Shown: in pieces, positions 46,479 through 54,173 of the stretch
Position numbering within the stretch: the first letter of the stretch is position 1
How the letters are laid out: each line of letters begins with the position of its first letter
Assembly (NCBI GenBank): GCA_963972525.1
Contig: CAXAUZ010000022.1
Location: 1-64,000, forward strand
Length of the DNA stretch: 64,000 bases
Source: Salinilacustrithrix sp003476595
GTDB lineage: Bacteria; Actinomycetota; Acidimicrobiia; Acidimicrobiales; Salinilacustritrichaceae
Direction: 5' to 3'
The notes under the pieces: generated by a model
What the model was told of the DNA's origin: nothing
What the model saw: only the letters and a program-made list of their open reading frames with translations
The model's database searches: none
Position numbers and translations under genes: made by a program

Positions 46479-48518
46479 TCAGGCGCCGACGGACCGGGTG
46501 CGCCAGATGAGGAACAGGAAGAACGGTGTGCCGATCAGCGACACCACCAACCCGGCGGGGATCTCGGTGGGCGCGAACACGCTGCGGCCGAGGACGTCCG
46601 CGGCCACGACCACCAGCGCGCCCAGCGCGGCGGCCACGGGCAGGAACCGCCGGTGCTGCGGGCCGGTGAGGGGTCGGGCCAGGTGCGGGCCGAGCAGGCC
46701 GACGAAGCCGAGGTCGCCCACGATGCCCACCGCGGCCGCCGCCAGCGCGCAGGCCAGGACGACGGCGACGAGCCGGGTTCGCTGGACGGACAGGCCGAGC
46801 GTGCGGGCCCCGTCGTCGCCGACGCCCAGCAGGTCGAGGTGGCGGCCGGCGAGGACGAGCAGCGGGAGGAGCACGAACGGCGCCCACGCCAGCAGCGCGA
46901 CGTCGTCGATGCCGCGCCCGTAGGTCGACCCGGCCAGCCAGTTCAGCGCCTGGGCGGCCTGGCCGGGGTGGCGGACGATGAGCAGGTCGATCAGCGCCGC
47001 GCCGGTGGCGGCCATGCCGATGCCGACGAGGGCCAGCCGGTCGGGGGCCAGCCCGCCCCGCCACGCAGCGGCGACCGCCAGGGTCATCACGACGCCGCCG
47101 CCCACGAACGCGCCGAGGGGGAGCAGCAGCGTGGGTCCCGTGGGCACGGCGAGCAGGACCACCAGCGCACCCACGCCCGCGCCGGCGGTGACCCCGAGCA
47201 CGCCCGGGTCGGCGAGCGGGTTGCGGGTCACGGTCTGGAGCACCGCGCCGCTGCTGGCCAGGCAGGCGCCGGCGAGGGCGGCGACGAGCACCCGGGGGAG
47301 GCGCAGGTCGACGACGACGGAGCGGGTGAGGTCCTCGCCGCCGCCCAGCACCGCACCGACCGCGTCGCCGGGCGACACGGGGAGGTCGCCGATGACGAGG
47401 CCGGCGATCGCCGTGCCGACCAGTACCAGCGGGATGCCGACGGCCACCAGCCCGCGGGGAAGGCGCAGGCGGATGGCGAGCCCGGTGGCGCCGGCGCCGC
47501 CGCCGGCCGGCAGCGACCGGGCGATGAGCACGAGCAGCGGCGCGCCGACCAGCGCGGTGACGACACCGGTGGGCAGCTCGGTGGAGGTCGACTCCGGTCG
47601 CAGCAGCTGGGCGGCCGCGTCCGCCGCCAGCACGAGCACGCCGCCCCAGATGGCCGTGGCCGCCACGAGACGCCGGTGGGTGCGACCACCGAAGCGGCGC
47701 ACGAGGTGCGGGGCGGCGAGGCCGACGAAGCCGATCGGACCCGTGATCGCGACCGCCCCGGAGGCGAGCACGACGGCCAGCCCGGTGGCGGCCAGGCGGG
47801 TCCGGGCCGGCGATGCGCCGAGCGCCCCGGCGGCCGCGTCGCCGAGGCCGAGCACGTCCAGGCGGCGGCCCATCGTCCACGCCGCCACGACCAGGACGGC
47901 GAGCACGGGGCCGAACGCCTCGACCCGCTCGAGGCCGGACTGCACCAGCGAGCCGTGGCCCCACAGGAACAGCCCGGTCAGCTGCTGCTCGTTGACCAGC
48001 AGGAGGGCAGCGGTCACCGACGACAGCGCCAGCGACACGGCGACGCCGGCCAGCACCAGCCGGGTGGGGGACACCTCGCCGCCGGAAGCCGCCAGCAGCA
48101 CCACGCCGCCGGCGAGCAGGCCACCGAGGACGGCCATGCCGCCCTGGGGGAGCAGCCCGCCGGGGAGGCCGACGAGCGTCGCGATCACGAGCGCGAGGTG
48201 GGCGCCGGCGGCGATGCCGGTGGTGGCCGGCTCGGCCAGGGGGTTGCGGGTGACGGCCTGCAGGAGGACGCCGGACACGGCCAGGGCCGCGCCGACGACG
48301 ACGCCGGCGAGCAGGCGGGGCAGGCGCGACGCCTGGACCACCGCCACCACGTCGTCGGGCGCGGCTCCGGTGACGACGTCGAGCACGTCGCCGAAGCCCA
48401 CACCCGCCCGGCCCAGGGTGACGTGCAGCAGGGCGACGCCCACCAGCACGACCACCCCGGTCCGGATCGGAGCGGCCGGGGTGCCGGCTCGCGCCAGCCC
48501 CACCGGCAGCGCGTTCAC
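46479..48518 (-). CDS. Fused double FecCD-type iron-siderophore permease (FhuB-like)
   Basis: This 679-residue membrane protein consists of two FecCD permease halves fused head to tail, each with about 9-10 helices. Each half has the marker motifs: LPRLLAGVVVGAALAVSG...TRNPLAEPATTGI in the first and LPRVLVAALAGACLASSG...TRNPLADPGVLGV in the second, plus GFVGLAAPHLVR and GFVGLLGPHLAR coupling helices. A single chain thus replaces the usual permease pair, as in FhuB. It starts at a GTG overlapping the stop of the substrate-binding protein (GTGA). It moves ferric siderophore through the membrane with the ATPase at 49579. Confidence 0.94.
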   Translation of the reverse strand: MNALPVGLARAGTPAAPIRTGVVVLVGVALLHVTLGRAGVGFGDVLDVVTGAAPDDVVAVVQASRLPRLLAGVVVGAALAVSGVLLQAVTRNPLAEPATTGIAAGAHLALVIATLVGLPGGLLPQGGMAVLGGLLAGGVVLLAASGGEVSPTRLVLAGVAVSLALSSVTAALLLVNEQQLTGLFLWGHGSLVQSGLERVEAFGPVLAVLVVAAWTMGRRLDVLGLGDAAAGALGASPARTRLAATGLAVVLASGAVAITGPIGFVGLAAPHLVRRFGGRTHRRLVAATAIWGGVLVLAADAAAQLLRPESTSTELPTGVVTALVGAPLLVLIARSLPAGGGAGATGLAIRLRLPRGLVAVGIPLVLVGTAIAGLVIGDLPVSPGDAVGAVLGGGEDLTRSVVVDLRLPRVLVAALAGACLASSGAVLQTVTRNPLADPGVLGVTAGAGVGALVVLLAVPTGPTLLLPLGAFVGGGVVMTLAVAAAWRGGLAPDRLALVGIGMAATGAALIDLLIVRHPGQAAQALNWLAGSTYGRGIDDVALLAWAPFVLLPLLVLAGRHLDLLGVGDDGARTLGLSVQRTRLVAVVLACALAAAAVGIVGDLGFVGLLGPHLARPLTGPQHRRFLPVAAALGALVVVAADVLGRSVFAPTEIPAGLVVSLIGTPFFLFLIWRTRSVGA

Positions 48519-49540
48519 GACACGAGCGCGTCGACCACGCGGTCGACGAAGGTCTCGGCCGAGGCCGGACCGCCGAAGGTCCACGTGTTGCCGCCGAGGG
48601 GGTGCACGGCGCCGCGCTGGACGGTCGGCAGCCCCTCCCAGATCGGGTTGCCGGCGAAGGCGGTGGCGAAGATGTCGTCCTCCTCCTGGGCGATGGTGAA
48701 CAGCTCGACGTCACCGAGCTGGGTCAGGCCCTCGACGTCGACGGTGTCGAAGCCGTACTGGGTGTCTTCACCGGGCCAGCCGTTGGGCAGGCCGATCTCG
48801 GCGAGCAGCTCGACCACGAGGGCGTTGGGGGAGAACATCCGCACCGTCGGGGTGCCGTCGGTGGTGAAGCCCTGGGCGATGGCGATCTCCTGCCCGGCCA
48901 GGCCGGCCTCCTCCAGCTCGGCAGCGGCGTCGGCCAGGTGCGCGTCGAGGTCGTCGAGGACGTCGGTCGCCGCGTCCTCGTTGCCGGTGAGCGTGCCGAC
49001 GTCGGCGAAGGTCTGGCGCATGCCCTCGAGCTGGCTGCCGGCGTCCTCGCCGTAGGGGCTGACGAAGTACGTCGGGGCGATGGCCTCCAGCTGCTCGCGC
49101 ACCGCGGCGTGGCGGAAGTCGACACCGAGGATCAGGTCCGGTTGCAGGGCCTGGATGCGCTCGATGGACGGCTCCTGGCGGGTGCCGACGTCCTCGACGC
49201 CCTCGGGCAGCGCCGGCTCGGCGATCCAGTCGCCGTAGTTGGCGGCATCGGCCACGCCGGCCGGCTCCACGTCGACCAGGAGGAGGTCCTCGGCCAGCGA
49301 CCACTCGAGCGCGACGACGGTCGTGGCCGGCTCCTCGAGGGTGACCTCGGTGCCGGTCCCGTCGGTGATGGTGATCGGGCCGGTGGCCTCCTCGGTGGTC
49401 TCCTCGGTCTCGGTGCTGGTCTCGGCGGTCGCCTCGCTCGCGGCGTCACCGGACACCGCCGCGCCGCTGTCGTCGTCGCCGCAGGCGGTGAGGCCGGCGG
49501 CGAGGGCCAGCAGGGTGAACACGAACGTGATGCGTCGCAT
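48515..49540 (-). CDS. Iron-siderophore ABC transporter substrate-binding lipoprotein
   Basis: This 341-residue FepB/FhuD-type binding protein has lipobox LTAC (about residue 20), an acidic Glu/Thr-rich linker to about residue 50, then a periplasmic-binding-protein fold: ITITDGTGTEVTLEEPATTVVALEW, LQPDLILGVDF, and AVHPLGGNTWTFGGP near the end. It captures ferric siderophore outside the membrane for the fused permease, whose gene it overlaps. GAGGAG sits about seven bases before the ATG at 49540. It lies 38 bases downstream of the ATPase gene. Confidence 0.93.
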   Translation of the reverse strand: MRRITFVFTLLALAAGLTACGDDDSGAAVSGDAASEATAETSTETEETTEEATGPITITDGTGTEVTLEEPATTVVALEWSLAEDLLLVDVEPAGVADAANYGDWIAEPALPEGVEDVGTRQEPSIERIQALQPDLILGVDFRHAAVREQLEAIAPTYFVSPYGEDAGSQLEGMRQTFADVGTLTGNEDAATDVLDDLDAHLADAAAELEEAGLAGQEIAIAQGFTTDGTPTVRMFSPNALVVELLAEIGLPNGWPGEDTQYGFDTVDVEGLTQLGDVELFTIAQEEDDIFATAFAGNPIWEGLPTVQRGAVHPLGGNTWTFGGPASAETFVDRVVDALVS

Positions 49541-49578
49541 CGGGGTCTCCTCAGGGGGTTCGTTGGTGGGGGATGAGG

Positions 49579-50361
49579 TCAGACGAGGGCGGCGTGGAAG
49601 CGGCACGTCGGGCGGGCGTCGTCGTCGAGGTGCACTTCGGCGTGCACGCCGAAGGCCTCGGCCAGCAGGTCGGCGGACAGCACGTCGCCGGGTGGGCCCT
49701 GGGCCAGGATCCGGCCGCCGCCGAGGACCACCAGCTGGTCGGAGAACGCGGCGGCCTGGTTCAGGTCGTGGAGGACGGCCACGACGGTGCGCCCGCCCTC
49801 GTCGCAGAGGCGACGGGCCAGGGCGAGCACCTCGAGCTGGTGGCGGATGTCGAGGAAGGTGGTCGGCTCGTCGAGCAGCAGCACCGGCGCCTGCTGGGCG
49901 AGGGCGACCGCGATCCACACCCGCTGGCGCTCGCCGCCGGAGAGCTGGTCGACCGGACGCTCGGCCAGGTCCTCGAGTCCGGTCTGGGCCATGGCCTCGG
50001 CGACGGCGGCATCGTCGCCCGCGGACGGCGCGCCGAGCAGGCGCCGGTGCGGGTGGCGCCCGAGCGCGACCAGCTCGGCCACGGTGATCCCGGCCGGCAC
50101 CAGCGGCGCCTGGGGCAGGAAGGCCAGGTGGCGGGCCAGCTCCCGCGCCCGGAGCGAGCCGAGGTCGCGGTCGCCCAGCTGGACGTGCCCGCCGAGCGGT
50201 GCGGCCAGGCCGGCCACGGTGCGCAGCAGGGTCGACTTCCCCGAGCCGTTCGCACCGACGATCGCGGTGCAGCGGCCGGGGGCGAAGGTCAGCTCGGCGT
50301 CGGCCACGACCGTGCGGTCACCGTGGCCCACGCACAGCCGGTGGGTCGTGAGCGCGCTCAT
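49579..50361 (-). CDS. Iron-siderophore ABC transporter ATP-binding protein (FecE-like)
   Basis: This 260-residue ATPase has Walker A VGANGSGKST (about 34-43), Q-loop FLPQAPLVP, signature QLSGGERQRVWIAVAL, Walker B VLLLDEPTTFLD and switch VLHDLNQA, all typical of the FecE/FhuC/BtuD class. It energises the double permease at 46479. Its ATG overlaps the stop of the siderophore-interacting protein gene (ATGA), so uptake and intracellular iron release are co-expressed. Confidence 0.95.
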   Translation of the reverse strand: MSALTTHRLCVGHGDRTVVADAELTFAPGRCTAIVGANGSGKSTLLRTVAGLAAPLGGHVQLGDRDLGSLRARELARHLAFLPQAPLVPAGITVAELVALGRHPHRRLLGAPSAGDDAAVAEAMAQTGLEDLAERPVDQLSGGERQRVWIAVALAQQAPVLLLDEPTTFLDIRHQLEVLALARRLCDEGGRTVVAVLHDLNQAAAFSDQLVVLGGGRILAQGPPGDVLSADLLAEAFGVHAEVHLDDDARPTCRFHAALV

Positions 50362-51146
50362 CGCAGCCCGGTCGGCTGGTTGCGTCGCCAGTAGGACGTG
50401 AAGGAGCGACGGTCGGCGTCGATGCCGTGCACGTCGGCTGCCAGCGCGTCCAGCTCCTGGATCCAGGCGTGCTCGCCGCCGCCCCACGCGTAGCCGGGGC
50501 CGGGTGGCAGGCGGAGGGTGCGCACAACGTCCGCGGCCCGCTCGCCCCGGTCGCGCCGGGCCCAGCGCAGGTCGACGCACGGCCCGGGCCGGACGTCGCG
50601 CACCTCGGCGGCGTCGGCCACCTCGGCCACGGCGACCACCCGGTGGTCGGCCGGCCAGTGGTCGAGGATCGACAGCATCGCCGGCACCGCGGTGTCGTCG
50701 GCGACCAGCAGCGTCCAGGCCGCGTCGGTCGGCGGGAGGAACAGGACCCGGGGCCCCCACAGGGCGGCCTTGTCCCCGGGCGCGGCGGCCGCAGCCCAGC
50801 CGGAGGCGACCCCGTCGTCGTGCAGCACGACGTCGAGGTCGATCTCGAGCCGCTCGGGCCGGTGGTGGCGGACGCTGTAGTAGGCGCCGCGGGGACGCTC
50901 GTCCTTCGCCATCGACCGGACGTGGGCCCAGTCGAAGTCGAGCCCGATGGTCAGGTCGCTGCGGCCCGCCGGCGGCAGCAGCAGGTACGCGAACGCATCG
51001 GCGCCCACGGCGGGGAAGCCGGCGAGGCCGCAGCCGCCGAGCGTGACCCGCTGCACCATCGGCGTGACCTGCCGGGTCCGCACGACCTCGCACAGGTGCA
51101 CCCGTGGGAAGGTCTCTGCACCCCGCTTGTTAGGCATACCGAACAT
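50358..51146 (-). CDS. Siderophore-interacting protein (ViuB/SIP family ferric reductase)
   Basis: This 262-residue flavoprotein has the FAD-binding-9 domain (about 15-130: RQVTPMVQRVTLGG, RGAYYSVRHHRPERLEIDLDVVLHDDG, AAPGDKAALWGPR) and the SIP domain (about 135-262), ending ...SYWRRNQPTG, the usual GYWRxG-like close. It reduces Fe3+ in imported siderophores and so releases iron in the cytosol. It is the first gene of the iron-uptake operon. The ATG at 51146 or the ATG at 51137 (MPNKRG) could be the start; the putative iron box covers both. Confidence 0.92.
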   Translation of the reverse strand: MFGMPNKRGAETFPRVHLCEVVRTRQVTPMVQRVTLGGCGLAGFPAVGADAFAYLLLPPAGRSDLTIGLDFDWAHVRSMAKDERPRGAYYSVRHHRPERLEIDLDVVLHDDGVASGWAAAAAPGDKAALWGPRVLFLPPTDAAWTLLVADDTAVPAMLSILDHWPADHRVVAVAEVADAAEVRDVRPGPCVDLRWARRDRGERAADVVRTLRLPPGPGYAWGGGEHAWIQELDALAADVHGIDADRRSFTSYWRRNQPTGLR

Positions 51147-51150
51147 CTAA
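51130..51150 (-). promoter_or_regulatory. Possible DtxR/IdeR-like iron box over the siderophore operon start
   Basis: On the minus strand TTAG at 51150-51147 and CCTAA at 51134-51130 frame an imperfect 21-base dyad that overlaps the candidate start codons. The canonical 19-base IdeR/DtxR site is TTAGG-N9-CCTAA, so the spacing is two bases too long. Context (iron uptake) favours it; sequence alone is weak. Confidence 0.35.
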
Positions 51151-51155
51151 TCACC

Positions 51156-51209
51156 GCGACGCTCGAACTGCCAGTTCCGGTCGGGGCGAACTGGCAGTGC
51201 GGGTGTCGC
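51156..51209. repeat. 54-base nested palindrome of the GAACTGGCAGT repeat family
   Basis: The outer arms GCGAC/GTCGC and inner arms ACTGCCAGTTC (51167-51177) / GAACTGGCAGT (51188-51198) are exact inverted repeats around a ten-base loop. It lies between the siderophore-interacting protein start and the TetR stop. Blocks in the same order occur inside the biotin carboxylase gene at 34435-34483. Confidence 0.85.
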
Positions 51210-51228
51210 GCGAGGCGGTGGTTGGCGG

Positions 51229-51807
51229 TCAGTCCGTCCCGGGTGCGGTGGAGCGCAGCGCGGCGATGCCGGTCTGGACCACGGCGGCGACGAACTCGTC
51301 GGTGATCTCGGCGTCCTGGACCATGCGCCGGTAGGTGAAGGGGCCGATCAGCACGGCGACGGCCACGTCGAGGTCGAGGTCGGGGTCGATCTCGCCCCGG
51401 GCCTGGGCCAGCTTCAGCACCGTGCGCATCGGGCGCTGGCGCTCCACCAGCAGCGCATCGAGCACCTCGCGCATGCCGGCGTCGCGCCGGGCGCCGTCGA
51501 TGAGCAGCGGGATCAGCTCGTTCAGCCGCTTGGTCTCCTCGGACTCGTCGTAGCGGGTGAACAGGTCGGTGAGGTCCTCGGCCAGCGAGCCCGAGTCGGG
51601 CGTGGGCTGCTCCACGACGCACGACCGCACCGACTCGGTGACCAGGTGCTCCCGAGTGCCGAAGTGGCGGTAGATGGTGGACTTCGCCACGCCGGAGCGC
51701 TCGGCGATCTCCTCCATGGTGAGGCCCTCGGCGCCGAGCTCGAGCAGCGCCTCGATGGTCGCCTCGATCGTGCGGAGGCGGGCCTCCTCGCTGCGGGGCC
51801 GTGCCAT
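51229..51807 (-). CDS. TetR/AcrR family repressor
   Basis: This 192-residue regulator has the N-terminal helix-turn-helix LTMEEIAERSGVAKSTIYRHFGTREHLV (about 28-56) and a ligand-binding C-terminal domain typical of TetR_C. It is divergent from an MFS drug-type exporter, 152 bases away, and is the likely repressor of that gene and itself. Repeated CGTATCG(A/G)AAC strings in the intergenic region are candidate operators. Confidence 0.94.
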   Translation of the reverse strand: MARPRSEEARLRTIEATIEALLELGAEGLTMEEIAERSGVAKSTIYRHFGTREHLVTESVRSCVVEQPTPDSGSLAEDLTDLFTRYDESEETKRLNELIPLLIDGARRDAGMREVLDALLVERQRPMRTVLKLAQARGEIDPDLDLDVAVAVLIGPFTYRRMVQDAEITDEFVAAVVQTGIAALRSTAPGTD

Positions 51808-51810
51808 GGG

Positions 51811-51900
51811 TCACCATCGTATCGAAACACCGGAATAGACCGTGCAGCGGCCCGTTTGATGGCGTTACCATTGCGAAACGTCTTCGTATCGGAACCTCCC
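51811..51900. promoter_or_regulatory. Divergent TetR/MFS control region with repeated operator-like strings
   Basis: CGTATCGAAAC at 51818-51828 and CGTATCGGAAC at 51885-51895 are direct repeats, and CGAAACGTCTTCG (51874-51886) is an imperfect palindrome adjoining the second. Such a layout is usual for TetR autoregulation. The promoter elements themselves are not clear. Confidence 0.45.
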
Positions 51901-51959
51901 CCTGGTCCGGTGCGGAGACCCCTTCTCCTGATCCTTCGAAGACGAGCGGAGCACCTCCC

Positions 51960-53561
51960 GTGGACGCGCCGGCGATCCCCCTCCCCGAACCCGAGATCGC
52001 ACCCGAGGTCCACGCCCGTCGTTGGCTGATCCTCGCGGTGCTCTGCCTCAGCCTGATCATCGTGATCATCGGCAACACGAGCCTGAACGTGGCGCTGCCC
52101 ACGCTGGCCGCCGAGCTCGACGCGTCCACCAGCCAGCTGCAGTGGATGGTCGATGCCTACGCCCTGGTCTTCGCCGGCCTGCTCTTCACCGCCGGCACCC
52201 TCGGCGACCGCTGGGGCCGCAAGGGCGCGCTCCAGGCCGGCCTGCTCGTGTTCCTGCTCGGGGCGGCGTTCGCGTCCATTGCCGACACCGCCCAGGCGGT
52301 CATCGCCTCCCGTGCCGTCATGGGCATCGCGGCGGCGTTCGTCATGCCCTCGACGCTGTCCATCCTCACCAACGTCTTCTCCGCCGAGGAGCGCCCCAAG
52401 GCCATTGCCATCTGGGCCGGCATCTCCGGCGGCGGCGCCGCCCTCGGCCCCATCGCGTCGGGCTGGCTGCTCGAGCACTTCTTCTGGGGCTCGGTGTTCC
52501 TGGTGAACGTGCCGTTCATCCTCGCCGCCCTCATCGCCGGTGCCCTGCTGGTGCCCAGCTCGAAGGACCCCGCCGAGAGCCCGCTCGACGTGCCCGGCGC
52601 GCTGCTGTCGATCATCGGTCTGGGCGCCCTCGTCTACGCCATCATCGAGGCCCCCCACTACGGCTGGCTGTCGGGTCAGACGCTGCTCACCTTCGGCGTC
52701 GCGCTGGTGGCCATCGTCGCCTTCGGTGCCCGGGAGCGCACCGCCCGGTTCCCGATGCTGGACCTGTCGCTGTTCAAGGACCGCCGGTTCAGCGTGGCCT
52801 CGGCCGGCATCACGCTGACGTTCTTCGCCATGTTCGGCACGTTCTTCCTCATGGCGCAGTACCTGCAGCTGGTGCTCGGCTACACCCCGTTCGAGTCCGG
52901 CCTGTTCCAGCTGCCCTTCGCCTTCATCATGATGCTGGTGGCGCCCCGCGTGCCGAAGCTGGTGGCCCGCTGGGGTGCGGCCCGGATCGTGCCCGTCGGG
53001 CTCACCTTCACCGCCGGCGGCCTGGCCGCGTTCTCCAGCATCGGCGTGGACAGCTCGCTCGCCCACGTCTACGCCTCGGTGCTGCCCCTCGGCCTCGGCA
53101 TGGCCATCACCATGACCCCGCTCACCACGCTGATCATGTCGTCGGTACCGCTCGGGCGGGCCGGCGTCGGCTCGGCCATGAACGACACCACCCGCGAGCT
53201 CGGCGGCGCCCTCGGCGTGGCCGTGCTGGGCTCGGTCGTGACCTCGCAGTACACCACCGGCATCGGTGCCTCCCTCGTCGGCCTGCCCGAGGCGGCCCGG
53301 GGCGTGGTCGACAGCGGCCTCGCCGGTGCCCTCGCCGTGGCCGGTCAGGTCGGCGGCGCCCAGGGCGATGCCCTCGCCCTGGCCGCCAAGCAGGCCTTCG
53401 TCGACGGCCTCAACCTCGCTGCGCTGGTCGGTTCGGCCGTGGTGTTCGTCGCCGCCTTCGTGTCGTGGAAGCTGCTGCCCCGCACCACGCCGGCGCCGTT
53501 CGTGCGCCCGCCCCGGGACGACGACCCCGGCCTGGCCGAGCCCTCGACCCTGGTCGACTGA
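51960..53561 (+). CDS. MFS efflux transporter, DHA2 (EmrB/QacA) family
   Basis: This 533-residue proton-driven exporter has 14 predicted helices starting at RRWLILAVLCLSLIIVIIGNTSLNVALPTL. The DHA2 motifs are visible: QWMVDAYALVFAGLLFTAGTLGDRWGRKGAL (motif A region) and ISGGGAALGPIASGWLLEHFFWGSVFLVNVP (motif C region). I chose the GTG at 51960 (VDAPAIPLPEPE) because it follows GCGGAGCA and gives the normal short cytosolic N-terminus; a start at 51801 would overlap the TetR gene. It probably expels hydrophobic compounds under control of the divergent TetR protein. Confidence 0.93.
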   Translation: MDAPAIPLPEPEIAPEVHARRWLILAVLCLSLIIVIIGNTSLNVALPTLAAELDASTSQLQWMVDAYALVFAGLLFTAGTLGDRWGRKGALQAGLLVFLLGAAFASIADTAQAVIASRAVMGIAAAFVMPSTLSILTNVFSAEERPKAIAIWAGISGGGAALGPIASGWLLEHFFWGSVFLVNVPFILAALIAGALLVPSSKDPAESPLDVPGALLSIIGLGALVYAIIEAPHYGWLSGQTLLTFGVALVAIVAFGARERTARFPMLDLSLFKDRRFSVASAGITLTFFAMFGTFFLMAQYLQLVLGYTPFESGLFQLPFAFIMMLVAPRVPKLVARWGAARIVPVGLTFTAGGLAAFSSIGVDSSLAHVYASVLPLGLGMAITMTPLTTLIMSSVPLGRAGVGSAMNDTTRELGGALGVAVLGSVVTSQYTTGIGASLVGLPEAARGVVDSGLAGALAVAGQVGGAQGDALALAAKQAFVDGLNLAALVGSAVVFVAAFVSWKLLPRTTPAPFVRPPRDDDPGLAEPSTLVD

Positions 53562-53584
53562 GCGACCGCGCCAGCCCCCATCGT

Positions 53585-54115
53585 TCAGCGCACGTCCCAG
53601 AGGTGGTGGACCGGGTCGTGCATGAAGTAGCGGGCGAAGGTGTCCACCGTGAACTCGGCCCCGTCGGAGCGGTGGCCGGTGCGCTCCCACTGTTCGCCCT
53701 CGACGGCGTCGAACCGGTCGGCCAGCGCCGCGCCGGCCCGGGTGAGCTCCACCGCCACGGCCACGGGTGACTGGCTGGCGTAGTCGTCCTCGACGGCGGT
53801 GGCGTCCTGGTCCCAGTTCGCGTAGTGCGGGCCGTCCTGCGTGAGCATCAGGTCGAGCCGCTCGGCGAAGAGGCGGAACACGTCGCGCACGTGGCACGCG
53901 TACTCGAGCGGGGACCAGCGATCCGGCGAGGGGCGGTGGCCGGCGTCGGGGGCGGCGAGCACCCGCTGCCAGGCCGACGCGTTGGTCCGGATGAGGTCAC
54001 CGACCTCGGTCACGTCGATCGAGCGGGCGTCGAACCCGCACTCGGGACAGGGGCGCTCCAGCACCCAGGTCCAGTCCTTGTCGTCGGGGACGATGGCGCC
54101 GGCAGCTTCGGTCAT
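53585..54115 (-). CDS. DinB-family metal-binding helical bundle protein
   Basis: This 176-residue DinB_2-like four-helix bundle starts at MTEAAGAIVPDDKDW. An N-terminal CPECGFD (about residue 23) is typical of a subgroup annotated as methyltransferase-type DinB. The three His metal ligands are in place: YACHVRDVF and FMHDPVHHLWDV. Related proteins are thiol-dependent transferases using mycothiol or bacillithiol, or detoxification enzymes; the substrate is unknown. The gene is divergent from the TPP enzyme, with 58 bases between. Confidence 0.88.
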   Translation of the reverse strand: MTEAAGAIVPDDKDWTWVLERPCPECGFDARSIDVTEVGDLIRTNASAWQRVLAAPDAGHRPSPDRWSPLEYACHVRDVFRLFAERLDLMLTQDGPHYANWDQDATAVEDDYASQSPVAVAVELTRAGAALADRFDAVEGEQWERTGHRSDGAEFTVDTFARYFMHDPVHHLWDVR

Positions 54116-54173
54116 GACGAGCAGGTTCGCGCACCGGCCGCGCGCACCGGGCCCGCTTTGCCAGGCTGACCGG

